DNA of 64,000 nucleotides from Streptomyces sp. HNM0575 (GCF_012726265.1 NZ_JAASAG010000007.1:124001-188000); one strand, 5' to 3'; shown: positions 8,742-17,387, numbered from the stretch's first letter. The notes: generated by a model from the letters alone, not told the origin. Program-made: numbers and translations.

Positions 8742-8755
8742 ACTGACTGGTCAGT
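8742..8755. promoter_or_regulatory. TetR-type operator palindrome ACTGAC-TG-GTCAGT
   Basis: A perfect 6-bp inverted repeat around a 2-bp centre lies 22 nt upstream of the GTG start of the ABC/YhgE/TetR operon. Its sequence and size are typical of TetR-family operators. The operon encodes its own TetR protein, so autorepression is the simplest reading. Confidence 0.65.
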
Positions 8756-8864
8756 TCAAAAGTATGCCGTACGGCGCTGAGGGAACCCGAGGCGGCCCCC
8801 GGTAAGGCTCGCGAGACCACGTCCACTCACCGCCCGTCGGTGCGTTTGCGCAGGTCGGAGCGGA

Positions 8865-8887
8865 TTGTCAGTGGGGTGCCTCACGAT
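8865..8887 (+). promoter_or_regulatory. Candidate PafBC/RecA-NDp-type damage promoter of the HEPN gene
   Basis: TTGTCAGTGG at 8865-8874 is followed, 11 nt after the TTGTCA hexamer, by CACGAT (8882-8887), which keeps the A2 and T6 of a -10 box. The short spacer and TTGTCRGTGG block are the hallmarks of the LexA-independent mycobacterial DNA-damage promoter class. The -10 half is weaker than in the dnaE example at 51906. The predicted start would lie near 8894, about 60 nt before the GTG. Confidence 0.45.
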
Positions 8888-8952
8888 GTGTGCATACGCC
8901 GGTTCATTCGGAAGTCGGAAGAAGTCGGAAGACGGACAGGAGGTCGGTTCCC

Positions 8953-9564
8953 GTGCAGCGATCCTCTCGGGGAGCACCCCCGCAATCCCCGCCGGCGCAC
9001 GACGTCCATCCCGTGCTGCGCCGCTCGGCGGCCCCACCCGCCGCACTCGACCTGCTCGCCCAGGCCCAGCACGGGCTGGACGAGGCGGCGGCCATGGAGA
9101 CGGCCAACGAGCGGTTCGCCGCCGCCCATCTCGCCGCGCTGCGCACCGCCGCCGCCGTGCTCGCCGTGCGCGGGCGCCCCGAGAGCAGCGAGCGGCGCAG
9201 GCGGGCCATACGCAGCGCGTGGGAGGTGCTCCCGGAGGCCGCACCCGAACTGCTGGACTGGAGCGTGCTGTTCGCCTCCGGCGCCCGGAAGCGCGCCCGT
9301 GCGGAGGCGGGCATCCAGGGCGCCGCCACCTGGCGCGAGGCCGACGACCTCGTGCGTGACACCGGGCTGTTCCTGCGGCTCGTCGAGCGGATGCTGGTCT
9401 CCCAGCCGGCGCTGCCACAGCCGCTGGCCGCGTCCGATGACGAGCCGCCGCCGCGCCCCGCCCCGGAGGCCCCCGCCCCGCAGACCACGTCCGCCACGCG
9501 TTCCGCGACCCGGATACGTCCGCCCCGCGCGCAGCAGGACCACCGGCGCCCGCGCGCGGGGTGA
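8953..9564 (+). CDS. SAV_6107-family HEPN domain protein
   Basis: A 203-aa helical protein recognised as the HEPN_SAV_6107 type. ALDLLAQAQHGLDEAAAMETANERFAAAHLAALRTAAAVLA is the paired-helix core (about residues 30-75), followed by RRRAIRSAWEVLPEAAPELLDWSVLFASGARKRARAEAGI. The C-terminal ~45 residues are Pro/Ala-rich and disordered. I see no clear R-x4-6-H RNase motif, so nuclease activity cannot be claimed. GTG 8953 is chosen over an upstream ATG because AGGAGGT (8938-8944) sits 8 nt before it. Two GAAGTCGGAA repeats lie in the leader. The gene is divergent from the ABC/YhgE operon and may be under a damage-type promoter. Confidence 0.82.
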   Translation: MQRSSRGAPPQSPPAHDVHPVLRRSAAPPAALDLLAQAQHGLDEAAAMETANERFAAAHLAALRTAAAVLAVRGRPESSERRRRAIRSAWEVLPEAAPELLDWSVLFASGARKRARAEAGIQGAATWREADDLVRDTGLFLRLVERMLVSQPALPQPLAASDDEPPPRPAPEAPAPQTTSATRSATRIRPPRAQQDHRRPRAG

Positions 9565-9673
9565 GCGCTCGTGGGCGAGGGGCCCGGCACCCTCCGGTGA
9601 TCGCGGGAAACGCCTTGGCGGCGGAGGCAATAGGGTGGGGCCTGCACGCCCCTGAGCCGCCGAGGAGCACGTC

Positions 9674-10435
9674 ATGGCCCGCCCCAGCGCATCCCGCCGT
9701 ACAGCCGTGGTCTGGGAGGTACTGCGAGGCGCCCTCGACCAGCGGGTCAAGACCGACGGCAAGGAAGCACTCGACGTGCTCGACACCGGGGGCGGCACGG
9801 GCAACTTGGCAGTGCCCGTCGCGGAGTTGGGCCACCGCGTCACCGTCGTCGACCCGAGTCCCAACGCCCTGTTCGGACTTGAGCGCAGGGCCGCCGAGGC
9901 CGGTGTCGAGGACCGGATCCGCGGTGTGCAGGGCGACGCACACGGCCTCTTCGAGGTCGTGGAGCGCGGCGGCTTCGACGTGGTGCTCTGCCACGGCGTC
10001 CTGGAGTACGTGGACGATCCGGCCGAGGGCCTGGGCAACGTCGTCGCGGCGCTGCGCCCCGAAGGCGGCACCCTAAGCCTCCTCGCCGCGGGCATCGGCG
10101 GTGCCGTGCTCGGGCGTGCCCTCGCGGGCCACTTCACCGAGGCCCGCCAGGCACTGACCGGACCGGACGGCCGCTGGGGCGAGAGCGACCCGATGCCCCG
10201 GCGCTTCACCGTCGAGCAGCTGACCGGCCTCGTCGACGCCACGGGCCTGGACGTCACGGCCGTGCACGGCGTGCGCGTCTTCGCCGATCTCGTCCCCGGC
10301 GCCCTCGTGGACACGGAGCCCGACGCGGAGGAGGCCCTCGTGAGGCTGGAGTCCGCCGCCTCCGAACTCCCCGCGTTCCAGGCGGTCGCGAGCCGGCTGC
10401 ATGTCCTGGCCGAGGCGCGGTACCACGACCGGTGA
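9674..10435 (+). CDS. SAM-dependent methyltransferase
   Basis: Class I methyltransferase of 253 aa. Motif I is VLDTGGGTGN (residues 35-44), motif II TVVDPSPN, then VQGDAHGL and DVVLCHGVLEYVDDP (motif IV), with GGTLSLLAAG in the post-I region. It resembles CmoA/SmtA-like methyltransferases, but the substrate cannot be read from sequence. The ATG at 9674 gives a normal N-terminus (MARPSASRRTAVVWEVLRG). The position between the HEPN protein and the DUF3040 membrane protein next to the division cluster looks conserved in Streptomyces, from memory of related genomes. Confidence 0.88.
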   Translation: MARPSASRRTAVVWEVLRGALDQRVKTDGKEALDVLDTGGGTGNLAVPVAELGHRVTVVDPSPNALFGLERRAAEAGVEDRIRGVQGDAHGLFEVVERGGFDVVLCHGVLEYVDDPAEGLGNVVAALRPEGGTLSLLAAGIGGAVLGRALAGHFTEARQALTGPDGRWGESDPMPRRFTVEQLTGLVDATGLDVTAVHGVRVFADLVPGALVDTEPDAEEALVRLESAASELPAFQAVASRLHVLAEARYHDR

Positions 10436-10743
10436 TAGCGGCCGGGCAGCCGGCCCGGCCGGGTCGCCCGGGTCCAGCCGGGCAGAAGTGACCGATCAGT
10501 ACCACAGTGGTCCGTACCTCACCCGATCAGCTGTTGACCGCCGTATGATCGAGGCACACCGTTCGGCATGGCGGGAAGGCGGTGCGGGAATGCACGGATT
10601 GAACGGTCCCGCGCCAACGTCCGTCATCTCGGTCCTGGTGGGAGGTAATGGCGCAGAGGGGCGGGTTTCACGGGGGCGATTCCCTGCCTATCCTTGGATG
10701 GTCGCACCCGGTCGCCCCCGCGACCGACGAGTAGGAGGACTCC
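10436..10743. other. 308-nt intergenic region with DUF3040 promoter elements
   Basis: No gene is visible. It contains the palindrome ACCACaGTGGT (10501-10511), a near-perfect -10 box TATGAT (10544-10549), a second candidate -10 TATCCT (10689-10694), and a small hairpin GGTCGC-cccc-GCGACC (10710-10725) just ahead of the AGGAGG ribosome site of the next gene. Either -10 could serve the DUF3040 gene. Confidence 0.45.
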
Positions 10744-11172
10744 GTGCCGCTCTCTGAGCACGAGCAGCGCATGCTCGAGCAGATGGAGCGAGCGCTGTAC
10801 GCCGAAGACCCCAAGTTCGCGACAGCGCTCGAGGGAAGTGAGCTGCGCAGGTACACCCGCAGGCGGGTCTACCAGGCGGTCGCAGGCTTTCTGGTGGGCA
10901 TCACCCTGCTCATGGCCGGAATGGTCGCGAAGCAGATCTGGATCAGCGTCGTGGGTTTCCTCGTCATGCTCGGGTGTGCCGTCCTCGCGGTCACCGGCTG
11001 GCGCAAGGCGCCCAAGAAGGGCGAGCAGCAGCAGGGGCAGGGGAGCGGACAGCAGAGCGGCGGCGGAAGCGGTTCGGCGCCCACGCGCCGCCAGCCACGC
11101 TCCCGTTCCCGCCGGTCGATGATGAACCGCATCGAGGAGCGGTGGCAGCGCCGCCGCGACGAAGGCCGCTAG
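10744..11172 (+). CDS. DUF3040 small membrane protein
   Basis: A 142-aa actinobacterial protein. The N-terminus PLSEHEQRMLEQMERALYAEDPKFATAL is the DUF3040 signature. Two membrane helices follow at about residues 44-62 and 67-85. The cytoplasmic tail is rich in Gly/Gln then Arg/Ser (EEQQQGQGSGQQSGG-type, then SRSRRSMMNRIEERW). The GTG at 10744 has AGGAGG 7 nt upstream. This family is usually found beside the dcw cluster in actinomycetes. A role in envelope or division is plausible from context but not shown by the sequence. Confidence 0.9.
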   Translation: MPLSEHEQRMLEQMERALYAEDPKFATALEGSELRRYTRRRVYQAVAGFLVGITLLMAGMVAKQIWISVVGFLVMLGCAVLAVTGWRKAPKKGEQQQGQGSGQQSGGGSGSAPTRRQPRSRSRRSMMNRIEERWQRRRDEGR

Positions 11173-11289
11173 CACAGACCCCCGCCACCGTCGGCACAGG
11201 CGCCGTCACCGGCGCGGCGTCCCCCTCCGCAGACGATCCCCAGCGAGACCCCTGACCTCCTCGGAAGCCTCCTACCGAGACATCACCGT

Positions 11290-11323
11290 GGGGCTGTCCT
11301 CCGGACTTCCGGAAGACAGCCCC
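11290..11323. terminator. Bidirectional hairpin between DUF3040 and tgpA genes
   Basis: A 15-bp stem with one mismatch (GGGGCTGTCCTCCGG with CCGGAAGACAGCCCC) and an ACTT tetraloop lies between two convergent genes in the 285-nt gap. It can terminate transcripts from both sides. Confidence 0.75.
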
Positions 11324-11457
11324 TCAGTCGTGCCGGGCCCCATGCCATGCCTGGCCCACAGCCATGCCTGGCCCGCGGTCGTGCCGGGGCCGTGACACGG
11401 GCGGCCCGTGGCCCGCGCGGCAGCGCGCCACCGGGCACCCGCCGCCGCGCGGTACGG

Positions 11458-13860
11458 CTACTTCGCGAAGCGGACCCGCAGCGACCGCAGCCACCGGTCG
11501 CGGACCGCCGTCGCGCCCCGTGCCGCCGTCCACATCACCCGTACGGACGAGGGCGGCAGCAGCAGTGCGCGGATCCGCAGGCTGCGCGGTGCGGCCTCCC
11601 GCAGTGCGGCCCGTACCAGCAGCACGTCGGCCCGCACGCCGGTGCCCGGCCGCGGATGCGGTGCGTACAGCACCTGCTCCACCTCCAGCGCCACCCGGAA
11701 CGCCGCCTCGGCCGCGTCCTGCCCGAGATCGCCGATGCGCACGATGCGTTCGGCGGTCTTACGCGGCGTCGCCGACTCGTCGGGCACCACGCCGTAGTCC
11801 CAGCCGCTGTCGACCAGTTCGCGCCACGCGTCCAGCACCGCGCGGCCCGGGTCGTCTCCCGGCGCGCGTGCGGCGGCCCGCATGCCGAGCCGTCTCGCTC
11901 TCGTACGTACGCGCCACAGCATCGGGAGCATCAGCAGTCCCAGTCCGAGCAGTGACGCGGCGGTCACCGCCGTGACCGTGCCCGTGCCGGACCCGCCGTC
12001 GCCGCCTCCGCCGCCCTGGGAGGGCGCCGACTGACCGCACTGCGGGTCGAGCCGCTTCGCGTCGGCGCCGCAGTTCTCGGAATCGGAGGGGCCGGGCGTG
12101 GGCCGGGCGCTCTGTCCGCGGTCCGGAAGCTGCTCCGCCGGGTTCTCGTCGGGATCCGGTGTGTTCGGCTGGGCGTACGGCGGCGGGGTGCCGCGCGTCG
12201 GCGTCGGCTCGAACCTCGTCCAGCCGACGCCCTCGAAGTACAGCTCCGGCCAGGCGTGCGCGTCCTTCAGGCCCACGTTCATCCGCCCGTCGGCCGCGGC
12301 GGTGCCGGGAGTGAACCCGACCGCCACCCGCGCCGGAATGTCCAGCGTGCGGGCCATGGCCGCCATCGTGAAGGCGAAGTGGACGCAGAAACCCTCTTTC
12401 TGCTCAAGGAAGTTGGCGATCGCGGCGGAGCCGCTGCCGGCCCGTACCCGGGTGTCGTAGGTGAAGCCGCCGTCGGAGGCGAACCAGTCCTGGAGGCGCA
12501 CCGCACGCTGGTAGTCGTTCCCCGCGCCGCGCGTGACCGACCGTGCCGTGCGTCCCACCACCGACGGCAGCGACTTCGGCACCTTCGTGTACTCGTCCTT
12601 GACGGCCTGCGGCGGCTCGGGTGCCTTGCGGAGCTGACGGGCCGTCGGCTCCACGAGCAGGCTCTCCACCTGCCAGTGCACACCCCGCGTGGTCTGCCCG
12701 CGGTCGCCGACGAGGGTGCGGCCCTCCGGCTCGAAGCGCCAGCGCCCGGCCAGTTCCACGCGGTCGGCCGGATAGGGCATCGGCAGCCAGTTCTGCGCGT
12801 ACCAGTCGGCGGCCACGACGTTGCTGCGCACCCTCTGCGTCCGTACGTCCGGCGACAGCCCCGGCGGCCTCGGCAGCGGATCCGGGACGGCGTCTATGCG
12901 GCGCTCCGACGGCTTCCACGAGGCGCCGTCGAACCGGTCCAGGGCGACGATCCGCAGATAAAGCTCCTGCGTGCTGCGGGTGTTGGTGGTGTAGCTCAGG
13001 GCGGTGCGGTCCTCGGCCTGGTTGAGGCTGTCCTGGAGGGCGACGAGCGGGTTGACCGCGGAGACCGTGCCGCCGTTCCGGCCGACGCCGGCGCCGCCGT
13101 TGCGTGTCGCGTCCAGCAGCCCGCCGCCCAGCGACGGCAGCAGCGCGGGCACGACCAGGGCGAGTCCGAGCGTGAGCGCGCCGATCCGGCGTCCCGTACG
13201 CACGGGCGCCGTCGCGGGCCCTTCAACACCGCCGGGCTGGTACGAGGGAGCACCGGGCCGTCCGCGGTCCGTGAACACCCGGCCCCACTGCGAGAGCCGT
13301 TCACGGCCCTCCGCGAGCAGGAGCAGCAGATAGCCGCCGGCCGCGCACAGGAACCACGGCCAGCCGGCGCCGTCGCGGGCCAGCCCGGCCGCCACCGAGT
13401 AGAGCGCGAGCAGCGGGAGTCCGGCGGGTGCGGCGCTGCGGAACGTCACCGCCAGCGCGTCGACCAGCAGACCGATCAGGACGACGCCGCCCACGAGCAT
13501 GAGCCTTATGCCGTCTGTCACCGGTGCCGGTATGGCGTACCGGCCGACGTCGTGGCCGCCCTGTGCGAGCAGCTGCCCGAACTCCGCGAACGCGCCCGGG
13601 CCGGGCAGCACCCCGCCGATCGCGTCGTCCCGTACGAAGAAGACCGTCAGCAGCAGCAGCGACACCAGTGCCTGCACCGCGGGCGTCAGGGCGCGGGCGA
13701 GCGGCACCCGGCGTGCCAGCGCACCCACCAGCGACTGCAAGGAGAGCAGCAGCGCGGCCTGGAGGATCCATGTGGCCGGGTCCACGAGCGGCAGCAGGGC
13801 GAACGCCGCGGCCAGCGTCGCCAGCGTCGCGCACAGCGCCAGCCGTCCCCGTCCGCTCAT
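11458..13860 (-). CDS. TgpA-like transglutaminase-domain membrane protein
   Basis: An 800-aa protein of the DUF3488/transglutaminase/DUF4129 architecture. Five to six membrane helices fill about residues 5-215. A periplasmic region with the papain-like transglutaminase core follows: KEGFCVHFAF holds the catalytic Cys (C492), DAHAWPELYF the His (H535), and the FEPTP motif follows. One more membrane helix comes near 640, and the cytoplasmic DUF4129-like tail (LDAWRELVDSGWDYG) ends the protein. The frame extends 14 codons upstream, but ATG 13860 overlaps the preceding stop by 1 nt (TGATG), which marks the coupled start. It works with the MoxR and DUF58 genes upstream in the same operon. The substrate is unknown. 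Confidence 0.93.
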   Translation of the reverse strand: MSGRGRLALCATLATLAAAFALLPLVDPATWILQAALLLSLQSLVGALARRVPLARALTPAVQALVSLLLLTVFFVRDDAIGGVLPGPGAFAEFGQLLAQGGHDVGRYAIPAPVTDGIRLMLVGGVVLIGLLVDALAVTFRSAAPAGLPLLALYSVAAGLARDGAGWPWFLCAAGGYLLLLLAEGRERLSQWGRVFTDRGRPGAPSYQPGGVEGPATAPVRTGRRIGALTLGLALVVPALLPSLGGGLLDATRNGGAGVGRNGGTVSAVNPLVALQDSLNQAEDRTALSYTTNTRSTQELYLRIVALDRFDGASWKPSERRIDAVPDPLPRPPGLSPDVRTQRVRSNVVAADWYAQNWLPMPYPADRVELAGRWRFEPEGRTLVGDRGQTTRGVHWQVESLLVEPTARQLRKAPEPPQAVKDEYTKVPKSLPSVVGRTARSVTRGAGNDYQRAVRLQDWFASDGGFTYDTRVRAGSGSAAIANFLEQKEGFCVHFAFTMAAMARTLDIPARVAVGFTPGTAAADGRMNVGLKDAHAWPELYFEGVGWTRFEPTPTRGTPPPYAQPNTPDPDENPAEQLPDRGQSARPTPGPSDSENCGADAKRLDPQCGQSAPSQGGGGGDGGSGTGTVTAVTAASLLGLGLLMLPMLWRVRTRARRLGMRAAARAPGDDPGRAVLDAWRELVDSGWDYGVVPDESATPRKTAERIVRIGDLGQDAAEAAFRVALEVEQVLYAPHPRPGTGVRADVLLVRAALREAAPRSLRIRALLLPPSSVRVMWTAARGATAVRDRWLRSLRVRFAK

Positions 13861-15533
13861 CACTGCGGCCCCCTCACGGTCACCTCGTCGGCCTGCTGCC
13901 ACAGCTCCGGCATGGCGCGTCCCGGGCCGCCGTCGAGCGCGGTCCAGCCCGCTTCGCGCAGTACGCGCAGCGATTCCTCGCCCTGTGCGTCCGGGGCGTC
14001 CGGGGCGTCCGGGGCTTCGGCGGTGCGGGTGCCGTCAGCGGTCTCCGTCGCGGTCCCCGGCGGTGCGGGCGCCGTGGCGGTCGCCTGCGCCCCGTGCGCC
14101 GATCCGGGCCCGGGGCCCGCGGGCCCGCCCGCTGCGGTCATGCCCGCGCCTTCGACCATGAACTCGCCGCCCCGGTAAGGGTCCTGCTGCCCGTCGCCCC
14201 CTACCGAGGCACCGCCGGACACGGAGCGGAAGGCCACCGCCTTGTTCGTGCGCTGCCGCATCCGCGCCACGGTGACCGCCTGCTCCTCGTCGAGCTCGCC
14301 CAGGAACGCGACCAGTAGCCCCTCCTGGCCGCCCAGGGCTCCGCGCAGCATGTCGTACGCGTACGACATCCCCTCCTGCTCGGAGTGTTCGAGCAGCGCG
14401 AGGGTGTCCAGCAGCAGCCCGGCGGTGTCCGACGGGTCGCCGGCGAAGCCGATGCTCTCCGGTCCGGGGACCATCGTGCCCGTGTCCGTCAACAGCCTTA
14501 CGGCGTAACCCCGTTCCAGCAGATGCACGCAGACCGACGCGGCGGCCGAGACCGCCCACTCGAAGGGCGAGTCCGGGCCCGAACCGGCATACGCGCTCCG
14601 GCGCGTGTCGAGAAGCACCGTGCAGCGCGCCTTCTGCGGCTGCTCCTCACGCCGCACCATCAACTCGCCGTAGCGGGCCGTGGAACGCCAGTGGACGCGG
14701 CGGACGTCGTCGCCGTGCCGGTAGCCGCGCGGGATCACGTCGTCCTCGCCGGCCAGCGCGAGCGAGCGGTGCCGCCCGTCGCCGTAGCCGGTGGCGTCGC
14801 CGGTGAGCCGCGCGGCCGGCAGCGGGACGGTGCGCGGCACGACCGTGAGCGTGTCGTACGTGCTGAAGGAGCGCGTGAGTTCGCACATCCCGAACGGGTC
14901 GGTCAGCCGCAGCTGGAGCGGCCCCAGCGGGAAGCTGCCGCGCATGTCGGAACGGACCCGGTACGACACCTCGCGCCGCCCGCCCGGCTCGACCCGGTCC
15001 AGCACGAAGCGGGGACGCGGCCCCAGCACGTACGGAACGCGGTCCTCCAGCATCAGCAGCCCCGTCGGCAGCCGCGAGACGTTGTCGACGCGCAGATGCA
15101 CCCGCGCCTCCGAGCGCACCGTGACCCGCGCCGGGGAGAGCCTGCGGGAGCCGGCGACCCGGTAGCGCGTCCGGTACAGCACCAGCACGCACACCAGCGG
15201 CAGGGCCGCGAGCAGCATCCCGACGCGCAGCAGATCGGCCTGCCCCAGCACGTAGGCGCAGACCGCCGCGGCCATTCCGGCCGCCAGGAACGAACGGCCA
15301 CGGGTCGTCAGGCCGCTCAGCGCCGTGCGCAGCGGACCGCGCCGCTTGCCGCCGTCCTCCGGGCCCTCTCCGTACGCGCCACCGCCCGCGCCAACGCCCG
15401 CGCCGCCGACGGCACTTCGGCCCGGCGCGCCGTCGCCACGGCCGTCGGCTCCGGGCACCGTGCTGCGCACGGGCCCCGCGTCCCGGACCGGGCGGCCCGC
15501 GGGCCCCGCGCCCGGCGAGGGACTCCCGGACAT
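13860..15533 (-). CDS. DUF58 domain protein (MoxR partner)
   Basis: This 557-aa protein has two N-terminal membrane helices (about residues 90-135), a beta-rich extracytoplasmic-like segment, then the DUF58 core. The core signature is RRVHWRSTARYGELMVRREE near residues 275-295, followed by a VWA-like domain (CTVLLDTRRSAY). The first ~85 residues and residues 450-520 are disordered and Gly/Ala/Asp-rich, with an APDAPDAPDAQ repeat. The start at 15533 shares one base with the moxR stop, and the stop shares one base with tgpA. DUF58 proteins are adaptor partners of MoxR ATPases. The three together are a known chaperone-like module of unclear client. Confidence 0.9.
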   Translation of the reverse strand: MSGSPSPGAGPAGRPVRDAGPVRSTVPGADGRGDGAPGRSAVGGAGVGAGGGAYGEGPEDGGKRRGPLRTALSGLTTRGRSFLAAGMAAAVCAYVLGQADLLRVGMLLAALPLVCVLVLYRTRYRVAGSRRLSPARVTVRSEARVHLRVDNVSRLPTGLLMLEDRVPYVLGPRPRFVLDRVEPGGRREVSYRVRSDMRGSFPLGPLQLRLTDPFGMCELTRSFSTYDTLTVVPRTVPLPAARLTGDATGYGDGRHRSLALAGEDDVIPRGYRHGDDVRRVHWRSTARYGELMVRREEQPQKARCTVLLDTRRSAYAGSGPDSPFEWAVSAAASVCVHLLERGYAVRLLTDTGTMVPGPESIGFAGDPSDTAGLLLDTLALLEHSEQEGMSYAYDMLRGALGGQEGLLVAFLGELDEEQAVTVARMRQRTNKAVAFRSVSGGASVGGDGQQDPYRGGEFMVEGAGMTAAGGPAGPGPGSAHGAQATATAPAPPGTATETADGTRTAEAPDAPDAPDAQGEESLRVLREAGWTALDGGPGRAMPELWQQADEVTVRGPQ

Positions 15534-16564
15534 CAGTAACCCCGCGGCTGCTGCTGCCCGTAACCGTCCGGGTGGGACGAGACGCCCGCGCCACCCGGAG
15601 CCGCCGTCGGCACGGGCACGCGCTGGAGGATCTCCTCGACCACCTGCTCGGCGGTGCGCCTGCTCAACTGCGCCTGCGACGTGGGCAGAAGCCGGTGCGC
15701 CAGCACGGGCACCGCCAGCGACTGCACGTCGTCCGGGAGCACGTAGTCGCGCCCGGCCAGCGCCGCGCTCGCCCGCGCCGCACGCAGCAGATGCAGCGTC
15801 GCGCGCGGGGAGGCGCCCAGCCGCAGCTCCGGGTGCGAACGCGTCGCGGCGACCAGCTCCACCGCGTAACGCCGCACCGGGTCCGCGACATGGACGCCGC
15901 GCACCGCGTCGATCAGCTTGCTGATGTCGTGCGCGTGCGCCACCGGCCGCAGGTCCTCCAGCGGCGACGCCCCGCCGTGCACGTCGATCATCTCCAGCTC
16001 GGCCGCCGCGCTCGGATAGCCGATGGAGACGCGCACCATGAAGCGGTCCCGCTGCGCCTCGGGCAGCGGGTAGGTGCCTTCCATCTCGACCGGGTTCTGG
16101 GTCGCCACGACCATGAACGGCGACGGCAGTTCGTAGGTCTGCCCGTCGATCGTCACGTGACGCTCCTCCATGGACTCCAGCAGCGCCGACTGGGTCTTGG
16201 GGGAGGCGCGGTTGATCTCGTCGCCGATCACGATCTGCGCGAAGACCGCCCCCGGCTTGAACTCGAAGTCCTGCCGCTGCTGGTCGTAGACGCTCACGCC
16301 GGTGATGTCCGACGGCAGCAGGTCCGGCGTGAACTGGATGCGCCGCACCGAGCAGTCCACGGATCTGGCGAGGGCCTTGGCCAGCATCGTCTTGCCCACG
16401 CCGGGCACGTCCTCGATCAGGAGGTGTCCCTCGGCGAGCAGTACGGTCAGCGACAGCCGCACGACCTCGGGCTTGCCCTCGATCACCGACTCCATCGAGC
16501 GGCGCACCCGATCCGCCGTACTGCTCAGATCGCTGAGGTCTGCTCGCTGGTCAAAGGTCGTCAC
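15533..16564 (-). CDS. MoxR-type AAA+ ATPase
   Basis: A 343-aa MoxR-family ATPase. Walker A is GVGKT within EDVPGVGKTM (residues 51-60) and Walker B is IVIGDEINRASPKTQSALLESMEE (D115, E116). The sensor region MVVATQNPVEMEGTYPLPEAQRDRFM follows, then a helical lid ending near 320. A longer frame exists (start 16627), but GTG 16564 is preceded by GAGGAGGG at the right distance and begins the usual N-terminus. It is the first gene of the moxR-DUF58-tgpA operon. MoxR proteins are thought to act as chaperones that mature or activate partner complexes. Confidence 0.95.
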   Translation of the reverse strand: MTTFDQRADLSDLSSTADRVRRSMESVIEGKPEVVRLSLTVLLAEGHLLIEDVPGVGKTMLAKALARSVDCSVRRIQFTPDLLPSDITGVSVYDQQRQDFEFKPGAVFAQIVIGDEINRASPKTQSALLESMEERHVTIDGQTYELPSPFMVVATQNPVEMEGTYPLPEAQRDRFMVRVSIGYPSAAAELEMIDVHGGASPLEDLRPVAHAHDISKLIDAVRGVHVADPVRRYAVELVAATRSHPELRLGASPRATLHLLRAARASAALAGRDYVLPDDVQSLAVPVLAHRLLPTSQAQLSRRTAEQVVEEILQRVPVPTAAPGGAGVSSHPDGYGQQQPRGY

Positions 16565-16651
16565 CCGGCCCTCCTCGGCCCGTCCCCGTCTTCCGCTGCT
16601 GCTCTCATCTGCTGCCTGCACACGCATTCTTCACGCCCACGCGTCCTCGCG

Positions 16652-17233
16652 TCATGGATCCGGGGTGATCTCCGGATCGATCTCCCGGAGCAGTCCCGTC
16701 TTCACGTCGAAGACAAAACCACGCACGTCGTCCGTGTGCAGGAGGAAGGGAGAAGTACGCACACGTTCCATGGACTGGCGCACGTCCTGGTCCAGGTCCG
16801 GGAACGCCTCGACCGCCCAGGACGGCCGCTGCCCGACCTCCAGTTCCAGTTCGTGCCGGAAGTTCTCGGTGATGTTGAGCATGCCGCATCCCGTGTGGTG
16901 GATGAGCACCACGGAACGCGTGCCGAGGGCGCGCTGGCTGATCGTCAGGGACCGGATGATGTCGTCGGTCACGACACCGCCGGCGTTCCGGATCGTGTGG
17001 CAGTCGCCGAGTTCGAGGCCGAGGGCCTTGTGCAGGTCGATACGGGCGTCCATGCACGAGACGACCGCCACGTTGAGTACGGGACGCGCGTCCATGCCCG
17101 GGTCGGTGAAATCGCTCGCGTAGCGCTCGTTGGCTTCGACGAGCCGGTCGGTGACGGTGCCGCCGGCGGGACGCTGCACGTCGCCGGCGTGGGGCTGGGA
17201 GAGCGGCTGAGGGTTCCGCTGAGGCGTCGACAT
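16652..17233 (-). CDS. Beta-class carbonic anhydrase
   Basis: A 193-aa zinc enzyme that interconverts CO2 and bicarbonate. Zinc ligands are visible: C60 in VVSCMDARI with the D62-R64 dyad, and H113/C116 in IHHTGCGM. GDCHTIRNAGG is also typical. ATG 17233 is chosen over the frame's first codon (17272) because TACCGT (17245-17240) is a -10 box 6 nt before it and no ribosome site is visible, suggesting a leaderless mRNA. It lies 87 nt upstream of moxR on the same strand and is divergent from rsmH. Confidence 0.92.
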   Translation of the reverse strand: MSTPQRNPQPLSQPHAGDVQRPAGGTVTDRLVEANERYASDFTDPGMDARPVLNVAVVSCMDARIDLHKALGLELGDCHTIRNAGGVVTDDIIRSLTISQRALGTRSVVLIHHTGCGMLNITENFRHELELEVGQRPSWAVEAFPDLDQDVRQSMERVRTSPFLLHTDDVRGFVFDVKTGLLREIDPEITPDP

Positions 17234-17359
17234 GTGACGACGGTAGACCGCGAGACCGGACACGGCGCCCATCGGGGGAGGATCAATCGGGCTTCACGCA
17301 GGTTCTGTGAGCCGCTCCACAGGCGTCCATGACCCCGGGTCAACGCGGCTCGGCGCTGG

Positions 17360-17387
17360 TTGACCGAAGGGACGAGTGGACTAAAGT
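17360..17387 (+). promoter_or_regulatory. Promoter of the dcw cluster (rsmH)
   Basis: TTGACC (17360-17365) and TAAAGT (17382-17387) with a 16-nt spacer match a vegetative sigma-70/HrdB-type promoter. Transcription would begin near 17394, leaving a leader of about 170 nt before rsmH. AGTGG repeats overlap its -10 region. Confidence 0.65.

Noticed and set aside
8864..8952. GAAGTCGGAA direct repeats in the HEPN leader as a CRISPR or iteron array
   Set aside because: Only two short copies; too few and too short for an array or origin.
10436..10743. Riboswitch before the DUF3040 gene
   Set aside because: Only a 6-bp hairpin and candidate -10 boxes are visible; no conserved riboswitch core.
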